The notes under the pieces: model-generated
The model's database searches: none
Seen by the model: the letters and a program-made list of their open reading frames with translations, nothing else
Told to the model about the DNA's origin: nothing
Assembly (NCBI GenBank): GCA_002104905.1
Contig: MCFE01000082.1
Coordinates: 115,214-179,213 of the forward strand
DNA length: 64,000 bases
Source of the DNA: Basidiobolus meristosporus CBS 931.73
Lineage: Eukaryota; Basidiobolomycota; Basidiobolomycetes; Basidiobolales; Basidiobolaceae
Direction: 5' to 3'
Position numbers and translations under genes: made by a program
Part shown: positions 12,412-24,638 of the stretch, piece after piece
Numbering within the stretch: the first letter of the stretch is position 1
Layout: every line of letters begins with the position of its first letter

Positions 12412-14322
12412 TTAGGAATCGTCTGAACTATGGTAATCCTGATACACCAGGCTAACGTTGGGTGTTCCAGTTCTTTCAGTGTACTGAGCGATGTTAATTT
12501 CGAGTGAAGAAATAGCAAATACGTAACTACTCACAGTGTCAATGAAAAAGCTAGCGTTCTTTAATTCTGCCATCAAGGAATCCAGATTGCTATTATTTTC
12601 ATGTACCAGGGGGCTAAGAACTGTAAGAGGTCAGGTTATAAATCAGAGTTGTCGGAGAAGACTTCAATGAAAGGCAAACCTTCTTGAGTCTTGCTTAATA
12701 TTCCCTGAATTCGTTTGAGTTCATTTTCCAAAGTTGAGCTTTTGTTTCTCTCGTCTTCTAAAGTCTTGTACAGCTTGACTTTTGAGCTCATCTGTTAAGA
12801 CTGTTAGTGACCAGAAGAGGAGGGTGTCGTTCCATTTTCGGTAGTCCGCCTACCTCAGTATTAAGGTTTCCAGATAATTTCTGGTTTTCTTTAGCAAGCT
12901 GGTCACATTTTTTCCGCAATCCACTTATCTCTTGTTTTGTCTCAGCCTTAACCTTTATGATTTTATCCTTGTACTGCTTGATTTCTAAATGCCAGCATGT
13001 TTAGCCCAATAAGTAGAGTGGGAATAGGTGATAGTATTACGAATTTGACCTTCTTTCTGTTTGGATGCCAGGCGCATAGTATTCAGAAGTTGCCTTTAGA
13101 AAATTCCTCTTAGTGTGTGGTCAAGTAATCGGGCCATATAATATACAGAAAACTACTTCTTGAGATTTTGGTTTTGGGCCTCAATAATTTCGGAATCTTC
13201 CTCTGTAGACTGGGTGAAGCTTAGTTGGGACGCGACAATAATGAAGAAGGCATGGATTGCTCACTTGTTGCGATGCATCTCTATTCTTGTGTGTGTCTGA
13301 AGGTTGATTCTTATTATACGCACTTGTGATGGAAGCCTGAGGGATCCAGATAGCTTACCTTGTGTGTGCTGGGACGCATTTAATTGTAGGCTCAAAAGGT
13401 TGGGCTGTGGTTCCAAAAACACCGGCTCCTAATAGTGTCAAAAGTATTGGCTTGACTGAGGGGCAGACATGGGTTGAATTGCAGTTACACCAACTTTATG
13501 CGTTTTGTATCTACTATCAGAAAGTCGGGCGTCTGTGTATTCATATATATCTGAACAAGGTTGGAATCATTAATAGTAAGCTTCGGTTGACCCTGACACT
13601 CAGACTAAGTACCTTTTTTTGCACTTTCCATCAACGAAATATCGTTATCGATCACAGCCATACCACTCAGAATCGCCATTAGCAAACCTATACAACCGAA
13701 ATCAACGTCAAAATTCATACTAAGCAGATGAGTGTCTTAACAGGGCCAATATGAGCACCGACCTCCCTGGGAATTTTTCTAACCATAGCACAGAGCAGAA
13801 TTAGTGTAGGTAACGTAAACAACGATTTCTTGGACTCAAATACCAGTATTGCTCGTAGTTCTTCACTGTAATTGAGATTTAGTATGTGCAACATGTCCTT
13901 AGTAGTAAGGCGCTATCGATATTTATTAGACGCTTGTTGCCAAATTGCTCAACCAAATAAAGGAACAAACCTGGGTGTCGTTTGAACCAGATTCTGACAA
14001 AAACACAGAAAGTGTACATTCGTGATGTTGCTTCTCTAAGTATTCCAGGATTAAGTTTTCTATTACTTGAACAACGAGCCTGGAGTTATTGGGTAGGCTA
14101 GGATTCTCGGTTACTCTTGTCGAAGGGATCTTGTCTTTAAGTAGGTGATATATACGTGCTCTCAATTCAGCCTAAAAGTCACAGCATTGAGCTATTTCAT
14201 CTTTTGGTATTCTCGATTTATCCGAAGAAAGTGTACAATCATAAAACCTTTAAATCTTGCACTAAACCTTTTTTCCGTAAAGAGGTCTCTAGTGCTTCCC
14301 TGAATTGATCGTTAGTTGACAT
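12412..14322 (-). CDS. OFD1/FOP-family centriolar protein with LisH motif and coiled coil
   Basis: Fourteen small exons: 14248-14322, 13971-14171, 13844-13897, 13742-13778, 13613-13687, 13489-13550, 13359-13428, 13265-13296, 13157-13209, 13041-13093, 12854-12984, 12680-12791, 12535-12620 and 12412-12483. They join in consistent phase to 370 residues. The N-terminus (LETSLRKKGLVQDLKAELRARI) and the LisH segment (about residues 55-86, ending CTLSVFLSESG) match OFD1, FOPNL/CEP20 and FOP, where they mediate dimerisation at centrioles, basal bodies and centriolar satellites. A later LLMAILSGMA block also fits. From about residue 200 the protein is coiled coil, as in OFD1. Tandem with NPR2, 165 bp away on the same strand. 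Exon 6's donor could instead lie 6 nt earlier. OFD1 versus a FOP-like paralogue is not resolved. Confidence 0.82.
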
Positions 14323-14487
14323 AATAATATAGAGCGTTTAGAGAGCAATTACCCAGCCCATTTTGCTTCATACAAATGTTTATTCCATTGCTCAGTAATT
14401 ATTAATTGATTGATCAAGCTGATTGGTCCAGAGCGAGTTGGCGTGAATAATGGCTACTGGGTTACGGGCTTCCAGGTGTGATTGTTG

Positions 14488-16180
14488 CTAGCGGTAAATG
14501 AATTTAACATTGGAAGAAGACAAAAGCCCATCCATTTCTGTAACGCTGTAGCCGAAGAGGGTACAAATCTCATCATAATGGTGTTTTCCGTTGAGTAATC
14601 TGGTAGAAAGATAGGTTGAGGTTAATCACTGGATCGACTCGCAGTAAAGGCAAATACGTGTAAAGAATACCGTCGGATTGATTGTGGAAGGTTGCATCGA
14701 CGATCATCAACTAATACTGGATATTTCTGTACCCGAAACAGAAATCCTTTAATAACGCCGAAGGATACAAATCGTCTGATGGAGATGTTAACGTAGTCCA
14801 GCTTGGTTAATTCGATATTGGAGCGGCTCTCACCTGACGTCGATCCCTAGCTCTTCGACTTTATTCTCTATTACCCATTCTTTCAAAGGAAGTCCATGCT
14901 TTAGGGAGCAATACAGCGAGAAGATCTTTGGGAAAAGTGGTCCTATTGTTTCTAACAAAGGGTTCATACCTATACAAATGGTTAAATGTGTGAAGCATGC
15001 ATATTAAGTAACAATCATCCTACCAGGCTTTACTACATACGAAAGGCATTCGTTCTGCCAGCTTTCATATTCTATTAAGCGTCGAACGCTGGGCTTAACC
15101 GAGTAGATGTTGGAGAACTAACGAGGCAATTAGTAGTTGACATACACTTGATACTCTAGATGTCAGAAATTACCTGAAATATATCCACCATCATGATGCA
15201 GCCGTAGTATCTAGTTTGAGAGGTGTTTAAGCTGTACCGCAATGTAGAAATATTGGTGTGCAATGTGTACTTACAAGAGGTGCTCCATGCATTTTCTGGC
15301 CATGCCATAATCTACATCAGCCATCTCAGCAATCCTCTTGACGTGGTTGATCCCATTGATATGCCTGATCACCTGGTAACCAAGGGTTTGTTAGGCTCGT
15401 TCTTGCACACCAAAAGAGTAGGATATATTCTAATGTAAAACCTTTTGCATCGTCATATCCCAGGCCAGATCAGCCACGGTTTCTAAATTCACGGTGCACA
15501 CAGGAACCTGGTAATCCGCAACAGTTGGTGGGTTTGGGTACGTTGGAAAAAGTTTGAGATTTATCGTGTTCGCAGCATCTAAACATTTCCAAGTCCATTA
15601 GAATCCTTGCCTGCAAAACAGGGAATTACCGTGAACTCACTGATGGGTATCTGGCATTCGCAGTAGTTATTAAGATCTTCCATGAGCTGCTCTATGATAC
15701 CCTGTAGGCTTTGTTTCGCCTTGGAATCGTGTAAAAATTCGCTTTCTACCTATTCAGATCTTTGGTCAAGATGCATGTAAAACTCTAGGAGGATTCCATA
15801 TTCCATCAAACTTTACGTACTTCCAAGGCTCTTAGAACTCCTGCCATTTTCTTGACTACTGGCTCGTAGCTGCAGGTGTCGGCATCACGGTCGAAAACGA
15901 AGCAAAGGTTGAACATAAGAGCATTCCGTTCATACTTTCTGTCCTCGATGGTCACTGGATAACCGACAACCTTGCTAGAGGCTGTGGTGATACTAACTTT
16001 CCTTCCACATAGGGCAGCCTTCGGAATTATAAACTCAGAGATTGCATCAAAGTCAATCAGCTGTATCTCTTTCGAAGTAATGGAGCCTTCTGGCACCTCG
16101 AATAACACCTTTGGTCCCTGAACCGGGTGAAATTCTGAATAAAATATAGAGAGCAGTCGAGGAAACCCCTGCTGCTCCAT
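14488..16180 (-). CDS. NPR2: Nitrogen permease regulator 2 (NPRL2), SEACIT/GATOR1 subunit
   Basis: Nine exons: 15821-16180, 15641-15749, 15442-15578, 15275-15372, 15174-15210, 15024-15117, 14834-14969, 14671-14775 and 14488-14599. They join in phase to 395 residues. Family landmarks run the whole length: IFYSEFHPVQGPKVLFEVP, ISEFIIPKAALCGR, LMFNLCFVFDRD, NLKLFPTYPNPP, LYYGCIMMVDIFQ, RRFVSFGVIKGFL and HYDEICTLFG. With NPR3 it forms the GAP arm that inactivates Gtr1/RagA at the vacuole under amino-acid starvation and so restrains TORC1. I chose the ATG at 16180 because conservation begins there; an upstream in-frame ATG at 16246 would add 22 residues. Confidence 0.95.
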
Positions 16181-17277
16181 GGTTTTGGATTGACCAGACG
16201 AAGTTATCAAGAAGGATGACAATATATGGCCTAATTGTACTAGCATTTGATCTCATCTAAACATTCCCTTCAGCACTAGCATACCCGATCAAACCTTGAA
16301 TTGAAAGTTGATTAAGTCTAATCATGTCTCATGAACCTGGTGGTGTTTGCCATTACAACTGAAACCACCTCTAGGACCCGCCAGCCAATCATCGGGCACT
16401 CTCCAAAAATGACTTCAATCCTTCAATTAACAGCGGTTGAGGTGGATGAAGTTGACAAAAGCATATAATCAGTAAGACTCGGAATATTTGGTGGCAGCAG
16501 GTCCAATTCGTAAAGCACCATTTGGTGGATTTCCAAGTAAGGAAATGAGATCACGACGTAGACTATTGATTGACTGTGCGATATTCCACCAATAGACGAA
16601 CAGCCTCCCAATTGAAACTGGATGGCTGGAAATGGCTCGAGGTCAGGTATGATTAGCCTGGCTGGTGCCGATCAATACATGGTCAACTCCACTTATTCCG
16701 GATGCGGCACATTCACCAAGTAGGAAATAGGCAGATTGACTGAAAAGCAGAGATGGGATTAAATAAAATCAGCTTAGATGAGCTACATTTGCCGCACAGA
16801 TTAGCCTAATAGGTAAAGGCGCAGGAGAGCTCTACATAATAGGCCAGAATATTCTTTTTATGCTCTTCTCAAGTATGCATAGCTTCGATGGTTGGCGAAA
16901 TCACAAATGGTCCGTTTTTCCCGACTTCCGTGATTTGTGATGCGACCTATGGCTGGTAGGAATGGTATGATTTTATCTTTTTGGGAATTGGCGGAGGGGA
17001 ATACATATGGTACATGTGCAATTTGTCAATGCTCTAACTATATTACTTGACCCTTCTTGATAGTCAGATTGCTAGATGTTTACGTGGTTAAAACAAATAG
17101 GCTCAACGTACGACTCAGGCTTGGTGAATAAGCATAAGGAATATCAAAAATATGGTATGCTGGAAGTGATTAAAAGGTTGATAGTAGGCTAGAGGATTTT
17201 TACAATGTGTAAAGAGAAAGCACAAGTGGTCGGAAGCAAAGTTGATGAGATGGTAAAAGTATGATTGAAGGGCCTGG
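16181..17277. other. Intergenic, no supported gene
   Basis: About 1.1 kb upstream of NPR2 and downstream of the C2H2 gene. Only short shadow frames (16053-16256 and 16423-16611). No repeat or RNA gene seen. Confidence 0.5.
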
Positions 17278-18045
17278 TTATACGTCCTCCAATGGGTTGC
17301 CTTCGGTGGTTGGGACGCCGTGCAATCTAAGATGCCTTCTGAGGTTAGACTCTACGGAGAATCGCTTATTACATCCCTCATAGACGCAGATAAATGGTTT
17401 TTCTCCTGTGTGTGTATACATATGCGTTCTTAATGAACTAGGGCGGGAAAACCGTTTTTGACAAATCTCACAGATATGCCTTCGATTGTCGGTGCTCCGA
17501 GACAAAGCCATGAACACCGGCCCTTTGTAATACTCAGCAACTCGCTCCTCCCCGGGTTCATTGTCAGAAGACGAACGTGAGCTTGTTGTGGTGGGTTTCG
17601 ATTTTTCTAGGATTGCGACGGGATTCACAAATAGTGAGGCATCTGGTTTGGAAATGTCAATAGCCGAGGCTGCTTGAAAAGCGGAGGGATCTGCAAATGT
17701 TAATTGCTTTATACAAGATTTTGAATAGGGCTGGGCTTGTTCGGTATGATGCGAAAAACTCGGGACCAGATGGGGCTGAGACCCCCTTTCGACCGAAGAG
17801 AGATATGAGTTCGCCAGTTTCTTGTCTAGGCCAGCACGCCAATAGTGTAATGAGTCTGTTTGTACACGTGGCTCTAAGACGGGAAGCTTACTTCTCTGAG
17901 TGTCTTCGAAAGTCAGAGAATCCGCATTCCATTTCACCTCTTGCGATTGATTGTACGAAAAATGGTTTTCAGCAACAGTGTGGGATTCTCTTATATGTGG
18001 AAGCGGAACGCAGTCGTTATTCATGGACATTAAAGGATTAGGCAC
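17278..18045 (-). CDS. C2H2 zinc-finger transcription factor
   Basis: Intronless, 255 residues. Two C-terminal tandem C2H2 fingers are joined by the canonical THTGEKPF linker. Finger 1 uses C192, C195, H208, H212; finger 2 uses C220, C225, H238, H242, with four residues between its cysteines. This two-finger, C-terminal layout is common among fungal regulators. The Arg/Ser/His positions in each helix (RPSSLRTH, VESNLRRH) imply specific DNA binding in the nucleus. The first 185 residues are low-complexity, Ser/Pro/Gln-rich and probably regulatory. No orthologue is assigned. Confidence 0.85.
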   Translation of the reverse strand: MPNPLMSMNNDCVPLPHIRESHTVAENHFSYNQSQEVKWNADSLTFEDTQRSKLPVLEPRVQTDSLHYWRAGLDKKLANSYLSSVERGSQPHLVPSFSHHTEQAQPYSKSCIKQLTFADPSAFQAASAIDISKPDASLFVNPVAILEKSKPTTTSSRSSSDNEPGEERVAEYYKGPVFMALSRSTDNRRHICEICQKRFSRPSSLRTHMYTHTGEKPFICVYEGCNKRFSVESNLRRHLRLHGVPTTEGNPLEDV

Positions 18046-20379
18046 TTAGTAAAATGATATCGGTTAAAGAAGTTACCAGGCGGGGTGAAGGGATATAAAA
18101 TTGTGCTTTAGGGAAGAAATGAATGAGAAGCTTTTCAGTAAATCGATATAAATATCCGGAAAATCAATCTTGACCGGCTAAGAACAAAGGACAGATTCGT
18201 ACTATTTGATCAAATGAGTGGGTGGAAGATCAAAAAGGTGACAACTCCACCCTAAGGGTATCAGATCATCATGAATGGATGATCCACTTTCTCAATCCTG
18301 GTCACAACAGGTTCTCAGAAAGCCGAATACAGTGTTGAGGTTTCCTAAGCACAAGACTCTCATGAGGTTCCCATAGCCGCGGGCTGACTAGTAGGAGCAA
18401 GCTGATGCGAACAGGAAGCGTCAAACGGCACACATTGCGAAATGGATTGGTGAACATTTGGCTGCATAATTGTTTGGTATGAATGGGCGTTTTGCTGTGA
18501 CAGAGGATGGATATATTCAATTGCCACAGTGTGTTACAGATCTCTAATTTACCCACTAGAATCGACAGTACTTTGGGGACAGAAACTTCCACAATATCAC
18601 AATTCTTCTCTTTATGTAGTAACCTTGTCCACATGAATAAGCTTCGAGTCAACCTAGCTGCACTACTTCGAATCCTCACATAAAATCATTCTATCGACAC
18701 ACTAACTAGATTTCTCTTCACTCCATTCGTTTCAGATATGTCTAGCGGCCTCCGATCAGACACTCTTCAGGATCGACGACTTGTTAAAACATCGTAATTG
18801 AAGATGACTGTTACCAATTTAGTCAATGCAGTGGCCAACTCTACAGTTTCCTAACTTCGCCCTAATTTAATTACCCGTAATATCGGGTACACACAGTGAT
18901 GATATATCTTAAGACTAGCCAAGCGTATGACAGACCAAGTCTAGATTTAATATGGGTTGATTTAATTTAATATATACTTTTTGACAATCCTATATCTTCA
19001 GTGGTCATATTTGTCTTACAGGATCTACCATTCTGCTATAGAGTGCATGTCCCTGTAGGCCCATGATAGAACACAGAGATGGTACGTAACAGATATGTGC
19101 TAGAGGGAACGATAGGGCTGAAACCTGAAATGAAGTTTCGAGTGTTGGTGCTTGTATCAAATATTCGTGGCTTGTGGTTTGTGTAAGATTCTGGTAGTAT
19201 TTGCGGGCAAATCTGTGGTGCACATCGAGTGACGAGCCCTTGCAGATATGGTGCTGAATCTCAGTACTACTTGATAACCTATTAGACAATTATTGCTCAG
19301 CCCGTTAATTGGCTTTGCTATAATGCATGTGTAAGCAGTACTTCTTTCTGATCTCTCTGCATCAATAATGGTTAGAGAAAAGGCTCTCCCGTGATAAGGA
19401 AGAGGCTGCTCACGAGCGCCCACATATTGAATCCGACTTCATTTGGCACCACTCTGGTTCGCCCTCTTCTATCGTGCAATTTGGTGGTGTGTAATTGCCC
19501 ACAGAAATGTTTGTGTTTGGGAGATGATAGGCGATCTCAATCTCGATTGTATTGTTTACCATATTGATGCTTCCATGATAAACTCGAGGTTGCACATAGC
19601 GGCGAATCCTCCCCATAGCTACTCATATCCCTGAACCTGGGCCTGGCTTTACGTTCTCATGGAAAATAAAAACGAGTTTTTGCGCAAATATGTGGGGTTT
19701 GTCCTAATATAACCTTTACTTGTTTCGCGATGAGATTTGAGTAATGAATCTTGACCAAATTTGGTAAGAATTCCAAATTGGGCCCATTTCCTTGAGCACC
19801 TTTACCAGCCTATATTCTCCATCATCATTCATTGAGTTTACGCAACTCATATAAAGTCCAGCCCAAATTGAGACTTCCATATATTGGTGTATGCCACAAC
19901 CGGATAGGTCTTTAACATTTCTGAATATATAATGGAATTCATAAGAGCACCCTAACTTCGAAGGCTTCGTTTGTATCAGCATTCGATTTAATCGAAATTC
20001 TTCCCTTTCAAAGGAAATGATGTAAACATATCGAATATCGAGATGGCCGCGCAAATCAGCTTCCAGAATACACTTTACATACTTGGGTTAGAATGGAACA
20101 AACAGAGTACTGTGGAATCTCCAAACTTATTTTCACTTCTCGCTACCTGCTTAAATTACTCAACCTTGCTCGAGGAAAAGGGCCGTCAATTTTGCTACTC
20201 TTTAAGTCGCGAAAATACCCTGCATATTATCACCAATGCTATTACGAATGTCAGTTACAGAATTGGGATTACAGTCGCCATGTGCCATACATGGATCAAA
20301 TACATGGAGGTACATCGCATACATACAGGTGTAGATAGCAGCGAGAACATGCTCTGTTGTATAAATGCAGACTAGGGAT
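18046..20379. other. Intergenic, no supported gene
   Basis: About 2.3 kb. A minus frame of 125 codons at 18302-18679, and several at 19005-20054, have no motif, no biased codon pattern and no splice-linked continuation. The right part contains short overlapping frames on both strands. No transposon feature recognised. Confidence 0.5.
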
Positions 20380-21717
20380 TCAGTAGCCTTCATGATGTAA
20401 ACGCGTTGCGACTCGTAGGAAAAAGTCAATGGCGTCAAACCGAGTTTGCCCAATCATGCTTATTCTAAACCTACTATTCAGATCCCAATGGTTTGCATCA
20501 ATGGTTTCGACATATTGACCCCAGCGTGCGGATCCTAGGCTAACAAGGCCATCGTTAATGCCTTCCTGATCCATAATGACACTTCGGGTGAACCACAAGG
20601 GTGATACCCAGGGGATTGATTTTGCTTGAGCTCCGTATGAGAAGTATGCGACATCTGGAGAGTCTGGAGTATTGGGGTTGAAATATTTTCGACAATAGTC
20701 TGTAGTAAGATTGGCATATGCTGGTTCATCAAGGAGGAAGCTGACCCAACCAAGGTTGGGAAGAAACCCCGGGGGGTATGTGGGGTTGGATGGTGCAAGA
20801 TATTTGATGTATGAGCGCTCCTTCTTAATCCGGTCGGGGTAAACGGTCCGAGTAACATCACCAAGAGAAACAAACCCAACACCAAACTGATCTCGACACC
20901 AGTCCATAAACGGACTGCCTCGATGAGGCGTACACAGTGTGGTTAGAGATTTTACTTTATATTTTTGCGGCTTTAAATGTGTGATGAGGTATCGGCAATC
21001 CAAGCCACCCTGCCAATGTTTGTTTGTCAATGATGGTTTATGTATGAATACACCAGTGCATTTACCATAGAATGAGCCACCAAGTTAACACTACCCCCGG
21101 CAGCAACCAACTCTAATTGGCGGTGTATTGCTTCGGCACGGTTCCGAATATCTCCTGTTCTACAAGTGCCATTAAGTATCTCGAGCCAGTACATAATACG
21201 AGATATTAGTCTCATTACCTGGAAACTCCGGTAATGATGACTTGAGCTCCCAATCTCTCGAGTGCCTCCTTAATGCCTTTCCAGTAGTGTACCTGAAGGA
21301 ATGGTAAGGAGTCTGGGCCTGCGATTTTCGATGTAAGCACTTCATCGTGGGTCATGATATTAAAAACAAATAGTGACCTAACTTGTCAAATCCGTAAAGC
21401 CCTATTTACGATTGACATTATATTCCGATCTTTTGTACTAGCTTTAGCTGTAACAAAGGCTTACCATGACACAAAACTATTGGATAACGTGGAGCGATAT
21501 ATCTAGGTTTAATAGGAATATGTTCAACAAGATTGTGAATTGTTTGCGGTCGAGAGCCTTTATGAGCAGTATATATTGCGGTCGATGAAACTTGGGCGAA
21601 TACTTTTGATTTAAAAAAAGAACAAGTCAAGGGAATATTCGAGCTCAATGAATGCAAAATATTTCGCAACCGAGATGTAAGTGAGTATAAAGGGGTGTTC
21701 ATTTGGGTACGGACCAA
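20380..21717 (-). CDS. TGL2-like triacylglycerol lipase (alpha/beta hydrolase)
   Basis: Five exons: 21465-21717, 21378-21401, 21219-21318, 21066-21159 and 20380-21009. They join in phase to 366 residues. The lipase core is clear. PIVLCHGLYGFD carries the oxyanion-loop HG. TGDIRNRAEAIH follows. The nucleophile elbow is NLVAHSMGGLDCRYL, formed exactly across the last intron (Ser in AHSMGG). LTTLCTPHRGSPF follows the elbow. The catalytic His is probably in DANHWDL near the C-terminus, and the Asp in the EGINDGLVS region. The N-terminal 45 residues are rich in Arg, Ser and Leu with almost no acidic residues, consistent with a mitochondrial presequence as in yeast Tgl2. Predicted to hydrolyse acylglycerols. 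Confidence 0.88.
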
Positions 21718-23243
21718 CTCGAGCCAAACTGCACGATCCTCGATAATGGTCGGTCAGATTTCAATCGCTCCAAAGAATGCTCGGGAAGTATATATAGATC
21801 CTACCTCTGCCCTGAAAGTATATATTTCAACTCAAGTGATGGTTATCAAGTGTATTATACAACTCAATACAACATCAGCAATTCAGAATGTCATGAAACC
21901 TGGCAGCATGATACTATGAATCAGCGATTCCTGTGACATGCGACAGATCGAATCTAACCAGTAATAACTCCATTAACTCTAGTACTCTAATCACCAAGAT
22001 TATATCATCATGGTCACATGTTAATATGAGCCAGCAAAGTTCTACATCATGTAGGCTACTGTCACGTCATCTCACATATATGTAGATACACCAGCTGCTG
22101 ACTAGGTCTTGTACTCGCAGAACAAACCAAGAGTATCTTGCCAAGGCCATTGAACATTCCATGCTGTGCGAGCCCACCAGTGCAAAGTACCTCTCTCCAC
22201 TTTTGGACTGGCGCAATAAACCAATCTGCGAGAAATCTCGAGGTGGTATTATATGATTCACTGCTGCATATTCACATTTGCCCCTTCTCGGACATTAACA
22301 ATGACTCGACCCATCGAACCATTTGCCCATTTGTGCCCGTACATAACCTCATCCATGATGTGGGCCACACATTCCCGACTGACTTCACAGACTTCTACAC
22401 CTTGAGCTATTTTCAATTGATTAACTACGTATTGGGCCTATATCAATACACTCGAAAACAAAATACCTCAATCTTGGTATATACCTGAATGGATGATACT
22501 ACTGGCCTATGTATTGGCTCTGATGCATACCTCCTCTCAAACGAGCCCATGATCTATTAATGAGAATCTGATCTCAGACTAGACTTCATTATGAGGCCTT
22601 CCCGATTACTGTATCCTGATTTAGAGTATTTTCATTAGAAGCAGACAGAGGTAGAGAAAAGTAAAATGGAAGGGCAAAAATCTGGTTGTCCAAAATCATC
22701 CACAACATGCTAAGATGGCCTGAGAAGATACAACAGAGCCCGCGGTTCATTCTGCTTGGTCTTATTCAGGTCATTGATAGAATAGGCTAAAGTCACGTGA
22801 TTTTGAGGTACTCCACAAAGAGCTTATATTAGATTCCGGTGTCCAAAATTAGAATTTGCATTAGGTCATAGGAGACCAATATCTCGACATCATACCTTAA
22901 TTTTTAACAAATCTATGAAATGGCTTAATGACTCATAGGCCTTAACTGGGATTCTAGTCCATTTCCTTCCATCAATATGTATATTTAAATAAGCATATGA
23001 TCGTATTGTTCAGGAAACCTGCATTAAATAGCATAAATTGTAGATAGTTCCAAATTACATGAGACTTAGTCTAGGTATGTAAAGTACTATGCGAAGCAAT
23101 AAGACCAAGGTATGGTTGAGAAATTCTAATTGGAATTTCTTCAGCTATATTGTTATTAGCATTAATAGAAATGTTGGAAATATTCAGTAAGCCGTTGAAT
23201 TCTCCCCTCTCCTCTTAGATTCCTAAATATCTACACCAAGGCT
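21718..23243. other. Intergenic with probable 5' UTR intron of the sugar transporter
   Basis: About 1.5 kb with no supported coding frame. At its right end a strong pyrimidine tract and CTCTTAG (to 23219) follow a GTATGG-type donor near 23113. This suggests a 5' UTR intron ending 24 bases before the transporter ATG. Confidence 0.4.
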
Positions 23244-24638
23244 ATGTTGTATGCCTATTTTGCTGCTGGTATAGCGTCAATAGGAGGTTTGCTTTTTGGT
23301 TACGATGTTGGCGTTATAAGTGGCGTGCTGGACATGGAGGCATTCCACATTCAATTTCAGTATACCAGCGCCTTTTCGAAAGGCTTCATTGTGAGTAGCT
23401 TGACACTAGGCTGCTTCGTAGGCTCTCTAGCCGCTTATTTCGTAGCGGACTTTTATGGGCGTCGTTTTAGTATCATATGTGGGGGGATCATATTCACCAT
23501 AGGAGGAGTAGTACAAACTAGCGCGTTTTCCCTTGGTCAGCTGTACGCAGGAAGAATTCTCTCGGGCTTGGCTATTGGTGTGCTGTCCATGACGGTGCCG
23601 CTATACCAGTCGGAGATCGCACCGAAACATATAAGAGGAAGCCTAGTTGGATTTCACCAGCTCGCCATTACATTTGGAATCCTTGTGAGTTTTTTTGTGA
23701 ATTATGGCAGTAGTTTTCTAAGCGGAAATATTACCTGGCGCCTGCCTTTGGCAATGCAAATAGCTCCCTCGGTTGTTCTGGTGTTTTGCATGCTGTTTCT
23801 ACCCAAGACACCTCGCTGGTTAGTATCTCAAGGACGTAAAGACGAAGCTTTGAAGGTGTTAAAGAAGATTTGTCTTACTCCTGACGACGAACTGATAGAG
23901 ATAGAATTGAACATTCAATTTGAACGAGAGATAGGCCCTGGCTCTTGGAGTGAATTATTGGGACCCAATCTTTTTATTCGACTGCTAATAGGTGTATCGA
24001 TCCAAGCATTCCAACAACTAACTGGTATCAATGCAATCATGTATTATGCACCCTTAATCCTTCATTCCCTTGGGTTCGGGGACTCCGGGGCACGTCTACT
24101 AGCTACTGCCTTAAATGGAGTGGTCAACTTCGTGTTTACCATTCCATGTATTATCTTTCTAGACAAGCTGGGAAGAAGGATATTGCTACTTGTTGGCTCA
24201 ATCGTCATGGCAATCACTATGAGTGTACTCGCAGCCATATTTGCCGTGTATACACCAACGGACCCACAGCAGCAGACATACAGTTATGCATGCCTAGCCA
24301 TCATCTTCTGTTTTGTAGCAGTCTTTGCATTCACGTGGGGACCAATTGGCTGGGTCTACCCAAGCGAGATATATCCGAATAGAGTTCGTGCCAAATGTTT
24401 GAGCATAACCACCGCAACAAACTGGACTTTTAATTTTCTGGTAGGTTTAATTGTGCCTAAATTGATGGAATCCATCAAGTGGGGTCTATACGGGATCTTT
24501 GCCTTGTTCGGATTGATCATGTTCACCAATGTCTTCTTCTTCGTCCCCGAGACGAAGGGGCTTAGCCTTGAGGAGATTGATCAAATGTTCGACTACAAGC
24601 GCAATGGAAAACCTTACAGAAGAAGCTTTCTCCACTAG
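23244..24638 (+). CDS. MFS sugar transporter (hexose/polyol type)
   Basis: Intronless coding region of 464 residues with 12 predicted membrane helices. Sugar-porter signatures are in order: GGLLFGYDVGVISG in helix 1, DFYGRR in loop 2-3, RILSGLAIGVLSMTVPLYQSE, PKTPRWL at the end of helix 6, QQLTGINAIMYYAP in helix 7, DKLGRR in loop 8-9, GPIGWVYPSEIYP in helix 10, and PETKGLSLEEID after helix 12. It is a plasma-membrane H+/sugar symporter or facilitator by family. The N-terminal cytosolic tail is almost absent (the first helix starts at residue 3) and the C-tail is only about 15 residues. An upstream coding exon was sought but none has an in-phase ATG. Substrate cannot be assigned. Confidence 0.93.
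   Translation: MLYAYFAAGIASIGGLLFGYDVGVISGVLDMEAFHIQFQYTSAFSKGFIVSSLTLGCFVGSLAAYFVADFYGRRFSIICGGIIFTIGGVVQTSAFSLGQLYAGRILSGLAIGVLSMTVPLYQSEIAPKHIRGSLVGFHQLAITFGILVSFFVNYGSSFLSGNITWRLPLAMQIAPSVVLVFCMLFLPKTPRWLVSQGRKDEALKVLKKICLTPDDELIEIELNIQFEREIGPGSWSELLGPNLFIRLLIGVSIQAFQQLTGINAIMYYAPLILHSLGFGDSGARLLATALNGVVNFVFTIPCIIFLDKLGRRILLLVGSIVMAITMSVLAAIFAVYTPTDPQQQTYSYACLAIIFCFVAVFAFTWGPIGWVYPSEIYPNRVRAKCLSITTATNWTFNFLVGLIVPKLMESIKWGLYGIFALFGLIMFTNVFFFVPETKGLSLEEIDQMFDYKRNGKPYRRSFLH

Noticed and set aside
18302-18679. 125-codon minus-strand ORF
   Set aside because: Composition typical of random AT-rich frames, no domain, no continuation by splicing.
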